Shown here: positions 1-8,435 of the stretch, piece after piece
Layout of the letters: each line of letters starts with the position of its first letter
How positions within the stretch are numbered: the stretch's first letter is position 1
Origin: Pseudomonas brassicacearum
GTDB taxonomy: Bacteria > Pseudomonadota > Gammaproteobacteria > Pseudomonadales > Pseudomonadaceae
Assembly (NCBI RefSeq): GCF_003732225.1
Contig: NZ_MOBJ01000012.1
Coordinates: forward strand, 62,001 to 126,000
Direction of reading: 5' to 3'
DNA length: 64,000 nucleotides
The notes under the pieces: generated by a model
The model's database searches: none
Seen by the model: only the letters and a program-made list of their open reading frames with translations
Told to the model about the DNA's origin: nothing
Made by a program: the position numbers and the translations under genes

Positions 1-7
1 ATTCGCA

Positions 8-40
8 AGGAGCTGCCGCAGGCTGCGATCTTTTGATCTT
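8..40 (+). repeat. REP-like element, family A, single copy
   Basis: One copy of the AGGAGCTGCCGCAGGCTGCG-type palindromic repeat, running into TTTTGATCTT, just beyond the 3' end of metF. Its partner arm, if any, lies outside the window. Confidence 0.75.
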
Positions 41-53
41 GCCCGTACGACTT

Positions 54-899
54 TTAACGCGGCAGTTTCAGGTTGCTCCATACCGCCAGGCTAGGTTCAG
101 CCTGGTTCAGGGTATAGAAATGCAGCCCTGGTGCACCGCCTTGCAACAAGCGTTCACACATTTGCGTGATCACTTGCTCGCCGAAACCCTGAATGCTCTG
201 GGTGTCGTCGCCGTAGGCTTCCAGCTGCTTGCGAATCCAGCGCGGGATTTCCGCACCACAGGCGTCGGAAAAGCGTGCCAGCTTGCTGTAGTTGGTGATC
301 GGCATGATGCCCGGAACAATCGGGATATCCACGCCCATCGCCCGTACACGCTCGACGAAGTAGAAGTAGCTGTCGGCGTTGAAGAAGTACTGGGTGATCG
401 CACTGTTGGCACCGGCGTTGGCCTTGCGCACGAAGTTGGTGAGATCGTCTTCGAAGTTGCGCGCTTGCGGGTGCATTTCCGGGTAAGCGGCGACTTCGAT
501 ATGGAAGTGGTCGCCGGTCTCTTCACGAATGAAGCTCACCAGGTCATTGGCGTGACGCATTTCGCCACTGGCCATGCCCATGCCCGAAGGCAGGTCACCG
601 CGCAAGGCGACGATCCGCTTGATGCCGGCTGCCTTGTATTGAGTCAGCAGGCCGCGCAAGTCGTCCTTGCTGTCGCCAACGCACGACAGATGTGGTGCGG
701 CAGGGACTTTGACTTCGCTTTCGAGCTGCAACACGGTGTTGAGGGTGCGATCACGGGTCGAACCACCAGCGCCATAGGTGCAGGAGAAGAAATCGGGGTT
801 GTACGTGGCCAGCTGACGGGCAGTGGCGATGAGTTTTTCATGCCCAGCGTCGGTCTTGGTCGGGAAGAACTCGAAGCTGTAGCGGCGGTCTTGGGACAT
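54..899 (-). CDS. metF: 5,10-methylenetetrahydrofolate reductase
   Basis: Reduces methylenetetrahydrofolate to 5-methyltetrahydrofolate with FAD, supplying the methyl group for methionine synthesis in the cytoplasm. The 281-residue length is normal. The N-terminal FEFFPTKT carries the catalytic glutamate of the TIM barrel, and the PGIMPITNY segment is present. The frame stays open upstream to a TTG, but the ATG at 897-899 begins the conserved MSQDRRYSFEFFP start and has AAAGGG about 8 nt before it. It lies 131 bp downstream of ahcY on the same strand with only a REP pair between, so it is probably cotranscribed with ahcY from the SAH riboswitch promoter. Confidence 0.97.
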   Translation of the reverse strand: MSQDRRYSFEFFPTKTDAGHEKLIATARQLATYNPDFFSCTYGAGGSTRDRTLNTVLQLESEVKVPAAPHLSCVGDSKDDLRGLLTQYKAAGIKRIVALRGDLPSGMGMASGEMRHANDLVSFIREETGDHFHIEVAAYPEMHPQARNFEDDLTNFVRKANAGANSAITQYFFNADSYFYFVERVRAMGVDIPIVPGIMPITNYSKLARFSDACGAEIPRWIRKQLEAYGDDTQSIQGFGEQVITQMCERLLQGGAPGLHFYTLNQAEPSLAVWSNLKLPR

Positions 900-940
900 T
901 GGAATACCCTTTGGAACTCGTAAGCCGGACGCTGGCCCCC

Positions 941-1010
941 CCGTAGGAGCTGCCACAGGCCGCGATCTTTCAAGGATCAAAAGATCGCAGCCTGCGGCAG
1001 CTCCTACGGG
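941..1010. repeat. REP pair, family A (arms facing inward)
   Basis: CCGTAGGAGCTGCCACAGGC and its inverted partner GCCTGCGGCAGCTCCTACGG enclose a CGATCTTT/AAAGATCG inner stem. The pair sits between ahcY and metF, where it could form a long hairpin in the shared transcript. Confidence 0.85.
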
Positions 1011-1030
1011 GAGCGGTCAGTCAGCGCTGA

Positions 1031-2440
1031 TCAGTAGCGGTAAGCGTGCGGCTTGAACGGGCCTTCGACGGTCACGCCGATGTATTCAGCCTGTTGCTTG
1101 GTCAGTTGAGTGACCACGCCACCGAAACCGCGAACCATTTCCAGGGCCACTTCTTCGTCGAGTTTCTTCGGCAGTACTTCAACAGTCAAACGCTCGGCTT
1201 TCTGGGCTGGCGACAGGTCGGCGTACTTCTGGCCGAACAGGAAGATCTGCGCCAGAACCTGGTTGGCGAACGAACCGTCCATGATACGGCTTGGGTGGCC
1301 AGTGGCGTTGCCCAGGTTAACCAGACGGCCTTCGGCCAGCAGGATCAGGTAGTCGTCGTTCTGTGCGTCGAAATCGCCAGGGCCGGTACGGTGAACCTTG
1401 TGAACCTGTGGCTTCACTTCTTCCCATGCCCAGTTCTTGCGCATGAAAGCAGTGTCGATTTCGTTGTCGAAGTGACCGATGTTGCAGACAACTGCACGCT
1501 TCTTCAGGGCTTTAAGCATGTTTGCGTCGCAAACATTGACGTTGCCGGTAGTGGTCACGATCAGGTCGATCTTGCCCAGCAGGGCCTTGTCGATGCTTGC
1601 TTCAGTACCGTTGTTGATACCGTCGATGAACGGCGAAACCAGTTCAAAGCCGTCCATGCAGGCTTGCATGGCGCAGATCGGGTCAACTTCGGAGACTTTA
1701 ACGATCATGCCTTCCTGACGCAGGGACTGGGCCGAACCCTTGCCCACGTCACCGTAACCGATGACCAGCGCTTGCTTGCCGGACAGCAGGTGGTCGGTAC
1801 CGCGCTTGATCGCGTCGTTCAGGCTGTGACGGCAGCCGTACTTGTTGTCGTTCTTGCTCTTGGTTACCGAGTCGTTGACGTTGATGGCCGGGATTTTCAG
1901 TTCGCCCTTGGCCAGCATGTCCAGCAGGCGGTGTACGCCAGTGGTGGTTTCTTCGGTCACGCCGTGGACGCGGTCGAGGATCGCCGGGTATTTCTTGTGC
2001 AGCAGCTCGGTCAGGTCGCCGCCGTCGTCGAGGATCATGTTGGCATCCCAAGGCGCGCCATCCTTGAGGATGGTTTGCTCAAGGCACCACTCGTACTCTT
2101 CTTCGGTTTCGCCTTTCCAGGCGAAAACCGGGATACCGGCAGCGGCGATAGCGGCAGCGGCCTGGTCCTGAGTCGAGAAAATGTTGCAGGACGACCAGCG
2201 TACTTCGGCACCCAGGGCAACCAGGGTTTCGATCAGCACGGCAGTCTGAATGGTCATGTGGATGCAGCCGAGGATCTTCGCGCCCTTGAGCGGTTGCTCA
2301 GCGGAGTACTTGCGACGCAGACCCATCAGGGCCGGCATTTCCGATTCGGCGATGATGGTTTCGCGACGGCCCCAGGCAGCCAGGGACATGTCGGCAACTT
2401 TGTAGTCGTTAAAACCTGCAGGCGTGTTTACAGCGCTCAT
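1031..2440 (-). CDS. ahcY: Adenosylhomocysteinase (SAH hydrolase)
   Basis: Hydrolyses S-adenosylhomocysteine, the inhibitory by-product of methylation, to adenosine and homocysteine using bound NAD. At 469 residues it matches the proteobacterial family. Visible motifs are NDSVTKSKNDNKYGCRHS in the active site, the NAD-binding GYGDVGKG turn and the C-terminal PFKPHAYRY. The ATG follows an excellent Shine-Dalgarno (GGAGG at 2447-2451). Its leader contains an SAH riboswitch, so the enzyme should be made when its substrate accumulates. It heads an ahcY-metF unit. Confidence 0.98.
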   Translation of the reverse strand: MSAVNTPAGFNDYKVADMSLAAWGRRETIIAESEMPALMGLRRKYSAEQPLKGAKILGCIHMTIQTAVLIETLVALGAEVRWSSCNIFSTQDQAAAAIAAAGIPVFAWKGETEEEYEWCLEQTILKDGAPWDANMILDDGGDLTELLHKKYPAILDRVHGVTEETTTGVHRLLDMLAKGELKIPAINVNDSVTKSKNDNKYGCRHSLNDAIKRGTDHLLSGKQALVIGYGDVGKGSAQSLRQEGMIVKVSEVDPICAMQACMDGFELVSPFIDGINNGTEASIDKALLGKIDLIVTTTGNVNVCDANMLKALKKRAVVCNIGHFDNEIDTAFMRKNWAWEEVKPQVHKVHRTGPGDFDAQNDDYLILLAEGRLVNLGNATGHPSRIMDGSFANQVLAQIFLFGQKYADLSPAQKAERLTVEVLPKKLDEEVALEMVRGFGGVVTQLTKQQAEYIGVTVEGPFKPHAYRY

Positions 2441-2469
2441 GAAGAGCCTCCATTCGTAAGTATGCGAAT

Positions 2470-2566
2470 GGGCGCCGTTGTGCGTTTAGTGTCCGGCCGA
2501 TCATGGCCAGGCAACGCCCCATCCGAGCCTGACAGGTCGAACCTGCTGCAGCGCCCCTCGGACAGG
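2470..2566 (-). ncRNA. SAH riboswitch
   Basis: Read on the minus strand, the ahcY leader has the conserved blocks of the SAH riboswitch in order: CCGAGGGGCGCTGC (2565 downward), a CAGGT/ACCTG hairpin, TCAGGCTCGG closing the first stem with CCGAG, then GGGGCGTTGCC, and finally CAACGGCGCCC near 2471-2482. The GGGCGC of the first block can pair with the GCGCCC of the last, as expected for the pseudoknot. A CATTCG/CGAATG hairpin directly precedes the ahcY Shine-Dalgarno and may be the expression platform. In this known class ligand binding raises expression of ahcY-type genes. Confidence 0.92.
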
Positions 2567-2763
2567 TGGCGGGAAAACGGTACCCATCGAAGATGACCGT
2601 TTTGAAACGGTGGCGATTATAGCCGTGTGCGCAATACTTCCAAAGGGTTTCTGTCGGCCAAATGAAGATCGCTAATGGCGACCATAGTCGAAGCCTCATG
2701 GAGCATGACTGCCCGGTCTGCCATGATGGCCGGCATCAATCGGCAAGACGGTCAGGAGCGAGC

Positions 2764-3168
2764 ATGAATTTCCACACCCGCAAATGGGTAAAACCCGAAG
2801 ACCTCAACCCCAACGGCACGCTGTTCGGTGGCAGCCTGCTGCGCTGGATCGACGAAGAAGCGGCGATCTATGCGATCGTCCAGCTGGGCAACCAGCGCGT
2901 GGTCACCAAGTACATTTCCGAAATCAACTTCGTCAGCGCCTCGCGCCAGGGCGACATCATCGAGCTGGGCATCACCGCTACCGAGTTCGGTCGCACCTCG
3001 ATCACCCTGACTTGCGAGGTGCGCAACAAGATCACCCGCAAAAGCATCCTCACGGTCGAGAAGATGGTCTTCGTCAATCTGGGCGAAGACGGCTTGCCGG
3101 CGCCCCATGGCCGGACCGAGATCAAGTACGTCAAAGACCAGTTCCAGGACGATGCCACGGTCGAGTAA
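2764..3168 (+). CDS. Acyl-CoA thioesterase, YciA-type hotdog protein
   Basis: A 134-residue single-hotdog thioesterase that would hydrolyse acyl-CoA in the cytoplasm. The stretch NPNGTLFGGSLLRWIDEEAA contains the catalytic-region signature of YciA-like proteins (N-x-x-GTLFGG followed by D-E-A), and FVSASRQGDIIELG is typical of the fold. The open frame begins at 2662, but the ATG at 2764 has GGAG 8 nt upstream and starts where the family starts. It is transcribed divergently from ahcY and ends 9 bp before a REP pair. The in vivo substrate cannot be told from sequence. Confidence 0.88.
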   Translation: MNFHTRKWVKPEDLNPNGTLFGGSLLRWIDEEAAIYAIVQLGNQRVVTKYISEINFVSASRQGDIIELGITATEFGRTSITLTCEVRNKITRKSILTVEKMVFVNLGEDGLPAPHGRTEIKYVKDQFQDDATVE

Positions 3169-3177
3169 TGCGAGCCC

Positions 3178-3263
3178 CGTAGGAGCTGCCGCAGGCTGCG
3201 ATCTTTTGATCTTCAGGATCGATGCCGTTCCGAAAAGATCGCAGCCTTCGGCAGCTCCTACGG
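3178..3263. repeat. REP pair, family A (arms facing inward)
   Basis: GTAGGAGCTGCCGCAGGCTG and the inverted GCAGCCTTCGGCAGCTCCTAC flank a 35-bp centre. It lies in the convergent gap between the thioesterase and the MFS gene, where it may end transcripts from both sides. Confidence 0.85.
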
Positions 3264-3282
3264 ATACGGATGTGGGTGGTGT

Positions 3283-4458
3283 TCAGCCGGGGACGTTCGC
3301 CGCTGCCGCTGCGCGACGTTGCAGGTAGATAAAGAACAGCGCAGTCAGCACGGTCAAACCGCTGACCAGTGCACCGGTCCATGGCAGGTCCGCAAGGTTG
3401 GCGCCGCTGGCGACGACCAGTCCGCCGATCCACGCTCCGGCGGCATTGCCCAGGTTGAAGGCGCTCTGGTTCAGCGTCGAACCCAGGTTCGGCGCCTCAT
3501 GAGCCTGATCGATAATCAACAGTTGCAGGATCGGGCACAGTGCAAAGGCGAACACCCCCCACAGCACAAGGGTGATGGCTGCCGGGATCACCGAGTGGCT
3601 GGTCTGGCTGAACGCGGCCAGTATCAGCATGACCGCGAGGGCCATGCCCACCAATGACGGCAGCAAGCGGCTGTCGGCCAGGCGCCCGCCGAGCATGCTG
3701 CCGGCGGTCAAACCCACGCCGAACAACAGCAGCATGATAGTCACGCCGTGCGGGCTGACGCCGGTGATGTCCTGCAGGATCGGTGCGATGTAGGTGAACA
3801 CGCTGAACAGGCTGGTGGACGCCAGCACACTCATGCCCAGCGCCAGCAGCACATTGGGTTTGCCCAGGACCCTGAATTCGCTGGCCAGGTTGGCCTTGTC
3901 CATGGCGATCTCTTTCGGCAGCCAGACCCACTGGGCGATGGCCGCAATCACACCAATCACCGACACCGCCCAGAAGGTCGAACGCCAGCCGGCGTATTGC
4001 CCGAGCGCTGTGCCCAGCGGTACGCCGAGCACGTTGGCCAGGGTCAGGCCGGTGAACATCATTGCAATCGCCTGGGCACGTTTGTTCGGCGCCACCAGTC
4101 CTGCGGCGACCACCGAGCCGATGCCGAAAAACGCGCCATGGCACAACGCAGTAATCACCCGCGCGGCCATCAACGTGGCGTAGTTCGGGGCCAGCGCGCA
4201 GAGGATGTTGCCGAGGATGAACATCAGCGTCATGCCCAGCAGTGTGGCTTTGCGCGGCATGTTGGCGGTGCCGACCGCGAGGATCGGAGCGCCGAACACC
4301 ACGCCCAGGGCATAGCCGGTAATCAGCAGGCCGGCCTCGGGAATGCTCACGGCGAGGTCGCGGGCGACATCGGGCAGCAAGCCCATGATGACGAATTCAG
4401 TGGTGCCGATGCCGAAGGCGGCAACAGCCAGTGCTAGCAAGGCGAGTGGCATGCGCAA
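3283..4458 (-). CDS. MFS transporter, DHA1 family (AraJ/YdhP-like)
   Basis: A 391-residue inner-membrane protein with about 12 hydrophobic helices, consistent with proton-driven export of drugs or sugars/nucleosides. The opening ALAVAAFGIGTTEFVIMGLLPD is the hallmark of the AraJ/YdhP branch of drug:H+ antiporters, with a tetraspan repeat and the GYALGVVFGAP loop. Two possible ATGs lie 6 bp apart (4458 and 4452). It is divergent from the next gene across 220 bp. Substrate unknown. Confidence 0.88.
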   Translation of the reverse strand: MRMPLALLALAVAAFGIGTTEFVIMGLLPDVARDLAVSIPEAGLLITGYALGVVFGAPILAVGTANMPRKATLLGMTLMFILGNILCALAPNYATLMAARVITALCHGAFFGIGSVVAAGLVAPNKRAQAIAMMFTGLTLANVLGVPLGTALGQYAGWRSTFWAVSVIGVIAAIAQWVWLPKEIAMDKANLASEFRVLGKPNVLLALGMSVLASTSLFSVFTYIAPILQDITGVSPHGVTIMLLLFGVGLTAGSMLGGRLADSRLLPSLVGMALAVMLILAAFSQTSHSVIPAAITLVLWGVFAFALCPILQLLIIDQAHEAPNLGSTLNQSAFNLGNAAGAWIGGLVVASGANLADLPWTGALVSGLTVLTALFFIYLQRRAAAAANVPG

Positions 4459-4681
4459 GGTCTCTGTCGATAGTCTTGACGCTCTGATCAGGCATACGCA
4501 TGCGAACTCCCGATTCCGTAAGGATCGGGTAGCAGCAGAAATTTATTGGAATAAGTATGTGCGCAACTGAGTGCGGCGTGGTCGGTTGCAGTATAAACAG
4601 CTGCTGACATATGGCGAATCAATTCTCTGCCCCGGTCACCCCGGTCGACGTAGGAGGCGGGGACAACATAAGGAGTGTGTC

Positions 4682-5515
4682 GTGCTTGCGACCGCGTTGG
4701 TGTTGGTGGCGGCGTTGTTGCACGCAGCCTGGAATACGCTGATCAAATTCAGTGCTGAACGGTTGTTGGTCGTGGCCTGCATGGACAGCGTGGCGATGCT
4801 GTTTGTCGTGTTGATGCTGGGTTTCGTGGTGCTGCCGCCGTTGGACATCTGGCCGTGGATTCTCGCTTCGGCGGCCTTCGAGTTGCTCTATCGCTATCTG
4901 CTGATCCAGGCCTATCGGGTCGGCGATCTCGGGTTGGTCTATCCACTGATGCGCGGTTTGTCGCCATTGGTGGTGTTGGCGCTGACGCTGATCTTTGCCG
5001 GCGAAGTGCTGACGACCCAGCAGATTCTTGGCATTTTGCTGATCCCGTTCGGCATGCTCTGCCTGCTCTGGCAGGGCGGTGGCGGGGAGCGTTTGCCGTG
5101 GTCGATGTTGCCGGTGGTGGTGCTGATCGGCTTGTGCATCGGCTGCTACACCTTCATCGATGGGCAGGCATTACGGCGCTGGTCGCACCCGCTCGATTAT
5201 CTGGTTTGGGTCACGCTGTTCAGTGCCTGGCCGTTCCCGCTGTTGGCGCTGGTGCGCAAGCGTCCGGCCTTTATGCGGTTCTGGCGTGAACAGTGGCGAC
5301 TGGGTTTGAGCGTCGGGTTCTGCGTGTTGTTCAGCTACGCTTTGGTGCTCTGGGCCATGCAGTTGGGGTCGATTGCCGAAGCGGCGGCGCTGCGCGAAAT
5401 CAGCGTGATTCTGGTGGTGCTGTTCGGCATGCGTTACCTCAAAGAACCTTTCGGCAGGCCCAGGCTCTTAGCCTGTGGACTGGTACTGGCCGGCATGCTC
5501 GTGATGAAGTTCTGA
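4682..5515 (+). CDS. EamA/DMT-family permease
   Basis: A 277-residue polytopic membrane protein with about ten short helices in two repeats, as in EamA drug/metabolite transporters (GDLGLVYPLMRGLSPLVV in repeat one, GSIAEAAALREISVILVV in repeat two). The frame is open from 4571, but the GTG at 4682 has AAGGAG 7 nt upstream and begins immediately at the first membrane helix (MLATALVLVAALLHAAWN), so it is preferred. Substrate not predictable. Confidence 0.88.
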   Translation: MLATALVLVAALLHAAWNTLIKFSAERLLVVACMDSVAMLFVVLMLGFVVLPPLDIWPWILASAAFELLYRYLLIQAYRVGDLGLVYPLMRGLSPLVVLALTLIFAGEVLTTQQILGILLIPFGMLCLLWQGGGGERLPWSMLPVVVLIGLCIGCYTFIDGQALRRWSHPLDYLVWVTLFSAWPFPLLALVRKRPAFMRFWREQWRLGLSVGFCVLFSYALVLWAMQLGSIAEAAALREISVILVVLFGMRYLKEPFGRPRLLACGLVLAGMLVMKF

Positions 5516-5550
5516 GCGAATGTTCACAAAACTCTAAAGAGGAATCTGCA

Positions 5551-5934
5551 ATGACTGTTGCTCTGTGGTGTGTATTGATCGCGATTTTCCTGCCGTACGT
5601 TTGCACCTCCATCGCCAAGATCGGGGGTAAGTTCGGGCTGCGGGATAATCATGATCCACGAGATTTTCTTGAGTCCCTCGACGGGTTTGCCAGGCGTGCC
5701 CACTGGGCCCAGCTGAACAGCTTTGAAGTGACCCCGGCATTTGCCGCTGCGGTCATCGTTGCGCATCTGGCCGGCAATGCCGAGCTGGTGACGATCAACG
5801 TGCTATCGGTGCTGTTCATCACCAGCCGTCTGCTTTACATCATCTGTTACCTGGCGGATTGGGCGATCCTGCGTTCGCTGGTGTGGTTTGTCGGCATGGG
5901 GCTGATTGCCAGTTTCTTTTTTGTGTCGATTTGA
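5551..5934 (+). CDS. MAPEG-family membrane protein
   Basis: A 127-residue protein with four hydrophobic segments, the size and layout of MAPEG proteins (membrane-associated eicosanoid and glutathione metabolism family). The segment RRAHWAQLNSFEVTPAFAAA carries the conserved A-x-x-N-x-x-E of the family, and SRLLYIICYLAD the third-helix motif. AAAGAGGAA precedes the ATG by about 8 nt. It follows the EamA gene by 35 bp on the same strand and is likely cotranscribed. The bacterial function of this subgroup is not settled. Confidence 0.88.
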   Translation: MTVALWCVLIAIFLPYVCTSIAKIGGKFGLRDNHDPRDFLESLDGFARRAHWAQLNSFEVTPAFAAAVIVAHLAGNAELVTINVLSVLFITSRLLYIICYLADWAILRSLVWFVGMGLIASFFFVSI

Positions 5935-5973
5935 AGTTCAGTAGCCGGTATTTCCTGTGTTTGTGCGGGCCTC

Positions 5974-6037
5974 ATCGCGAGCAAGCTCGCTCCCACATGG
6001 GCGACGCAATACCTGTGGGAGCGAGCTTGCTCGCGAT
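5974..6037. repeat. REP pair, family B, outward type (R-F)
   Basis: ATCGCGAGCAAGCTCGCTCC ... GGAGCGAGCTTGCTCGCGAT with a 16-nt spacer, in the convergent gap between the MAPEG gene and mltA. Confidence 0.9.
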
Positions 6038-6062
6038 AGCTATCCATCAACCGAAACAGGGC

Positions 6063-7241
6063 TCAAGGTTTAACCGCGTCGGTCACCTGCGGGAGTTGCG
6101 GCAGCGCCGCGCCTTTTGGCCAGAGCATCCAGATTTGCCCTTGCTGTTTCATGTCGCCGGCCAGTTGTCCGGCGGCATCGCCCGTGCCCCAGAACAGGTC
6201 GGCACGAACTTCGCCGGTGATCGCACCGCCGGTGTCCTGCGCTGCGACGGGGCGTACCAGTGCGCTGCCATCAGGGCGAGTGGTGGATAACCACAACAGG
6301 CTGCCCAGCGGAATAACCTTGCGATCCACCGCTACGCTGTAACCCGAGGTCAGCGGCACGTTCAGCGAGCCGCGCGGGCCTTCGTTGCTGTCAGGGTTGC
6401 GGTTGAAGAACACGTAGCTCGGGTTGCTGCCGAGCAGTTCAGGGATACGCGTCGGATGGGCCTTGGCCCAGGCGCTGATAGCGCTCATGGTCACTTCTTC
6501 TTTTTTCAGCTCGCCCTGATCCACCAGCCAGCGGCCGATAGGGCGGTACGGGTGACCGTTCTGGTCGGCATAACCAATGCGCAGTTGGCGGCCGTCTTCC
6601 AGTTGAATGCGGCCCGAGCCCTGGATCTGCAAAAACTGCAGGTCCATCGGGTCGGTCAGCCACGCCAGCACAGGCGCCTTGACCCCTTTGGTTTCAATGG
6701 CGGCGGCATCGTCATAAGGCTTGAGTACTCGACCTTCAAGGCGGCCGCGCAGGCGCTTGCCTTTGAGTTCCGGGTAAATGCTCTCCAGGGAGACAATGAT
6801 CATGTCATCCGGCACGCCATACACCGGCACGTTGGCCACCGGGTTCTGTGTCAGGCTGCCCGGATAGACCGGCTCGTAATAACCGGTGATCAAGCCATTG
6901 GCGTTGCCGCCGGAAGACCGCAGGCCGTAGACCTCCAGGTGTTCCTTGAGAAAACCGCGGATGGCGTCGGCGGCTTGCGGTACGTTGGTGGCCGCCGCGC
7001 AAGTCGCGCCCCAGACCGGGTCGGACTTCAGGCGGGTACAGGCACTACGCCAGGAGCCGAAACCTGCCAGCAAGTCGTTATCGGACACCGTCGGCAAGGC
7101 TTCCCAGGTCGCGCTGGAATAGGTAGCGATGGCGTGGGTTTGTGGTTTTGCGGTGTCGCCACTGTTGCAACCGGCAAGCAGGGCGACCATCGGAAGGGTC
7201 CAGGCCAGACTGTTGCGCCAGACCTTGAAACGGCTGTTCAT
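6063..7241 (-). CDS. mltA: Membrane-bound lytic murein transglycosylase A
   Basis: Cleaves the glycan strand of peptidoglycan with formation of 1,6-anhydromuropeptides, anchored in the outer membrane as a lipoprotein. The 392-residue precursor has a signal with lipobox LLAGC (Cys about residue 25), the MltA beta-barrel domain (LITGYYEPVYPG, KGVKAPVLAWLTDPMDLQF, QGSGRIQL) and a C-terminal 3D domain with the catalytic Asp in VAAQDTGGAI. It is divergent from the cytochrome c' gene. Confidence 0.96.
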   Translation of the reverse strand: MNSRFKVWRNSLAWTLPMVALLAGCNSGDTAKPQTHAIATYSSATWEALPTVSDNDLLAGFGSWRSACTRLKSDPVWGATCAAATNVPQAADAIRGFLKEHLEVYGLRSSGGNANGLITGYYEPVYPGSLTQNPVANVPVYGVPDDMIIVSLESIYPELKGKRLRGRLEGRVLKPYDDAAAIETKGVKAPVLAWLTDPMDLQFLQIQGSGRIQLEDGRQLRIGYADQNGHPYRPIGRWLVDQGELKKEEVTMSAISAWAKAHPTRIPELLGSNPSYVFFNRNPDSNEGPRGSLNVPLTSGYSVAVDRKVIPLGSLLWLSTTRPDGSALVRPVAAQDTGGAITGEVRADLFWGTGDAAGQLAGDMKQQGQIWMLWPKGAALPQLPQVTDAVKP

Positions 7242-7369
7242 GCGGTACTTCCTTTACAGGTTGTCCGAGCGCTTCCAGCGTTCAAACAACCCTTATTGTT
7301 AATAGGGCTATTGGTCTTTGTCGGCGACGCGAGGATACTGGCCGCCGTTTCCCGTGACGTGAAGCCACC

Positions 7370-7819
7370 ATGACTCTTAAAAGACTTTCTGTTGTATTGC
7401 TGGCCTGTCTGACGCTGTCCGCCTGTGGCGGTGTCGATCCGAACTCGCCGCTGGGTCAGCGCAAGGCAATCTTCAAGCAAATGCTCAAAACCGGCGAAGA
7501 CCTGGGCGGCATGTTGCGTGGACGCATTCCGTTCGACGGCCCGCGTTTCACCGAAGGTGCGGTCAAACTCGACGCCTTGTCCCATGAACCGTGGAAGCAT
7601 TTCCCGCAGGTTCGCGAGGACGGCAAAACCAGCGCCAAAGACGATGTATGGCAACAGCAGGCGCGTTTCCAGGATATGGCCCGCACACTTGAGGCCGCCA
7701 CCGGTGAATTGGTGATTACCAGCAAGGTTCAGCCGTACAAGGTCAGCAACCTGGGGCCGGCCGTGCAGAAAGTCGAAGACGCCTGTAGTGCGTGTCATAA
7801 ACAGTTTCGTGATCATTGA
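7370..7819 (+). CDS. Cytochrome c' family lipoprotein
   Basis: A 149-residue exported haem protein. The N-terminus is a lipoprotein signal (LLACLTLSAC). The rest is a four-helix cytochrome c' fold with the single haem site CSACHKQF near the C-terminus (CxxCH), the usual position for this family. Predicted to be attached to a membrane on the periplasmic side and to bind a pentacoordinate haem; gas binding or electron transfer is known for relatives but cannot be assigned here. The ATG lies 128 bp from divergent mltA. Confidence 0.87.
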   Translation: MTLKRLSVVLLACLTLSACGGVDPNSPLGQRKAIFKQMLKTGEDLGGMLRGRIPFDGPRFTEGAVKLDALSHEPWKHFPQVREDGKTSAKDDVWQQQARFQDMARTLEAATGELVITSKVQPYKVSNLGPAVQKVEDACSACHKQFRDH

Positions 7820-7839
7820 TTAGCGCCTGCCATTCCTGT

Positions 7840-7918
7840 GTAGGAGCTGCCGAAGGCTGCGATCTTTTGATCTTTGTGGATGCCCCGAAAAAGATCGCAG
7901 GCTTCGCCAGCTCCTACG
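7840..7918. repeat. REP pair, family A (arms facing inward)
   Basis: GTAGGAGCTGCCGAAGGCTG ... CAGGCTTCGCCAGCTCCTAC around a 40-bp centre, in the convergent gap between the cytochrome c' and DUF1090 genes. Confidence 0.85.
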
Positions 7919-7942
7919 TGAGGGCGTGTGATTTTCTGGCCG

Positions 7943-8338
7943 TTACTTGTCCAGCTCATCCAGCGCTTGCTGCAATTGCTTACGGGATTCGGCGAGTTTG
8001 TCTTTGCGTTTGTTGATCTTCTCGGCGTCGCCCTTTTTCATGGCCTTGTCGAGGTCGGCCTGACGGAGGCTGACTTCGTGCTTGGCGTCGAGCACCTTGT
8101 TCTCGCGCTCTTTCTTCAAGGCGGCGTCGGTGCAGTGCTCGGTGACTTCGTTCAGGGCTTTTTCCAGGCCTGCCTGTTGATCGGCATTGCCATGGGCCTT
8201 GGCCTGTTCGATCTGGGCGCTGATGGACTGGCGTTTGGCGGCGCATCCCGTGAGTTCAGGGGTTTCTTCGGCAGCCATCAGCGGTGCTGCCATGACGCCG
8301 CAAAGGGTCAGAACGGCGAGCGGTGAAAGAAATTTCAT
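7943..8338 (-). CDS. DUF1090 periplasmic coiled-coil protein (YqjC-like)
   Basis: A 131-residue secreted protein. After a signal peptide (MKFLSPLAVLTLCGVMAAPLMAA) come a two-cysteine head (TGCAAKRQSI ... EVTEHC) and a long charged helix rich in Lys, Asp and Gln, the pattern of the DUF1090/YqjC family. The open frame starts at 8395, but the ATG at 8336-8338 begins the signal peptide. Function unknown in the family; a short helical periplasmic role is all that can be inferred. Confidence 0.88.
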   Translation of the reverse strand: MKFLSPLAVLTLCGVMAAPLMAAEETPELTGCAAKRQSISAQIEQAKAHGNADQQAGLEKALNEVTEHCTDAALKKERENKVLDAKHEVSLRQADLDKAMKKGDAEKINKRKDKLAESRKQLQQALDELDK

Positions 8339-8435
8339 AAAGGCTCCGTTTAAAAAATCATCAGATCGGCGAGCCGATGGGCTGTTGGAGCGCATCGATA
8401 CCTATTGGGTTCAAAACTGCCGGATCTCTGAACAT

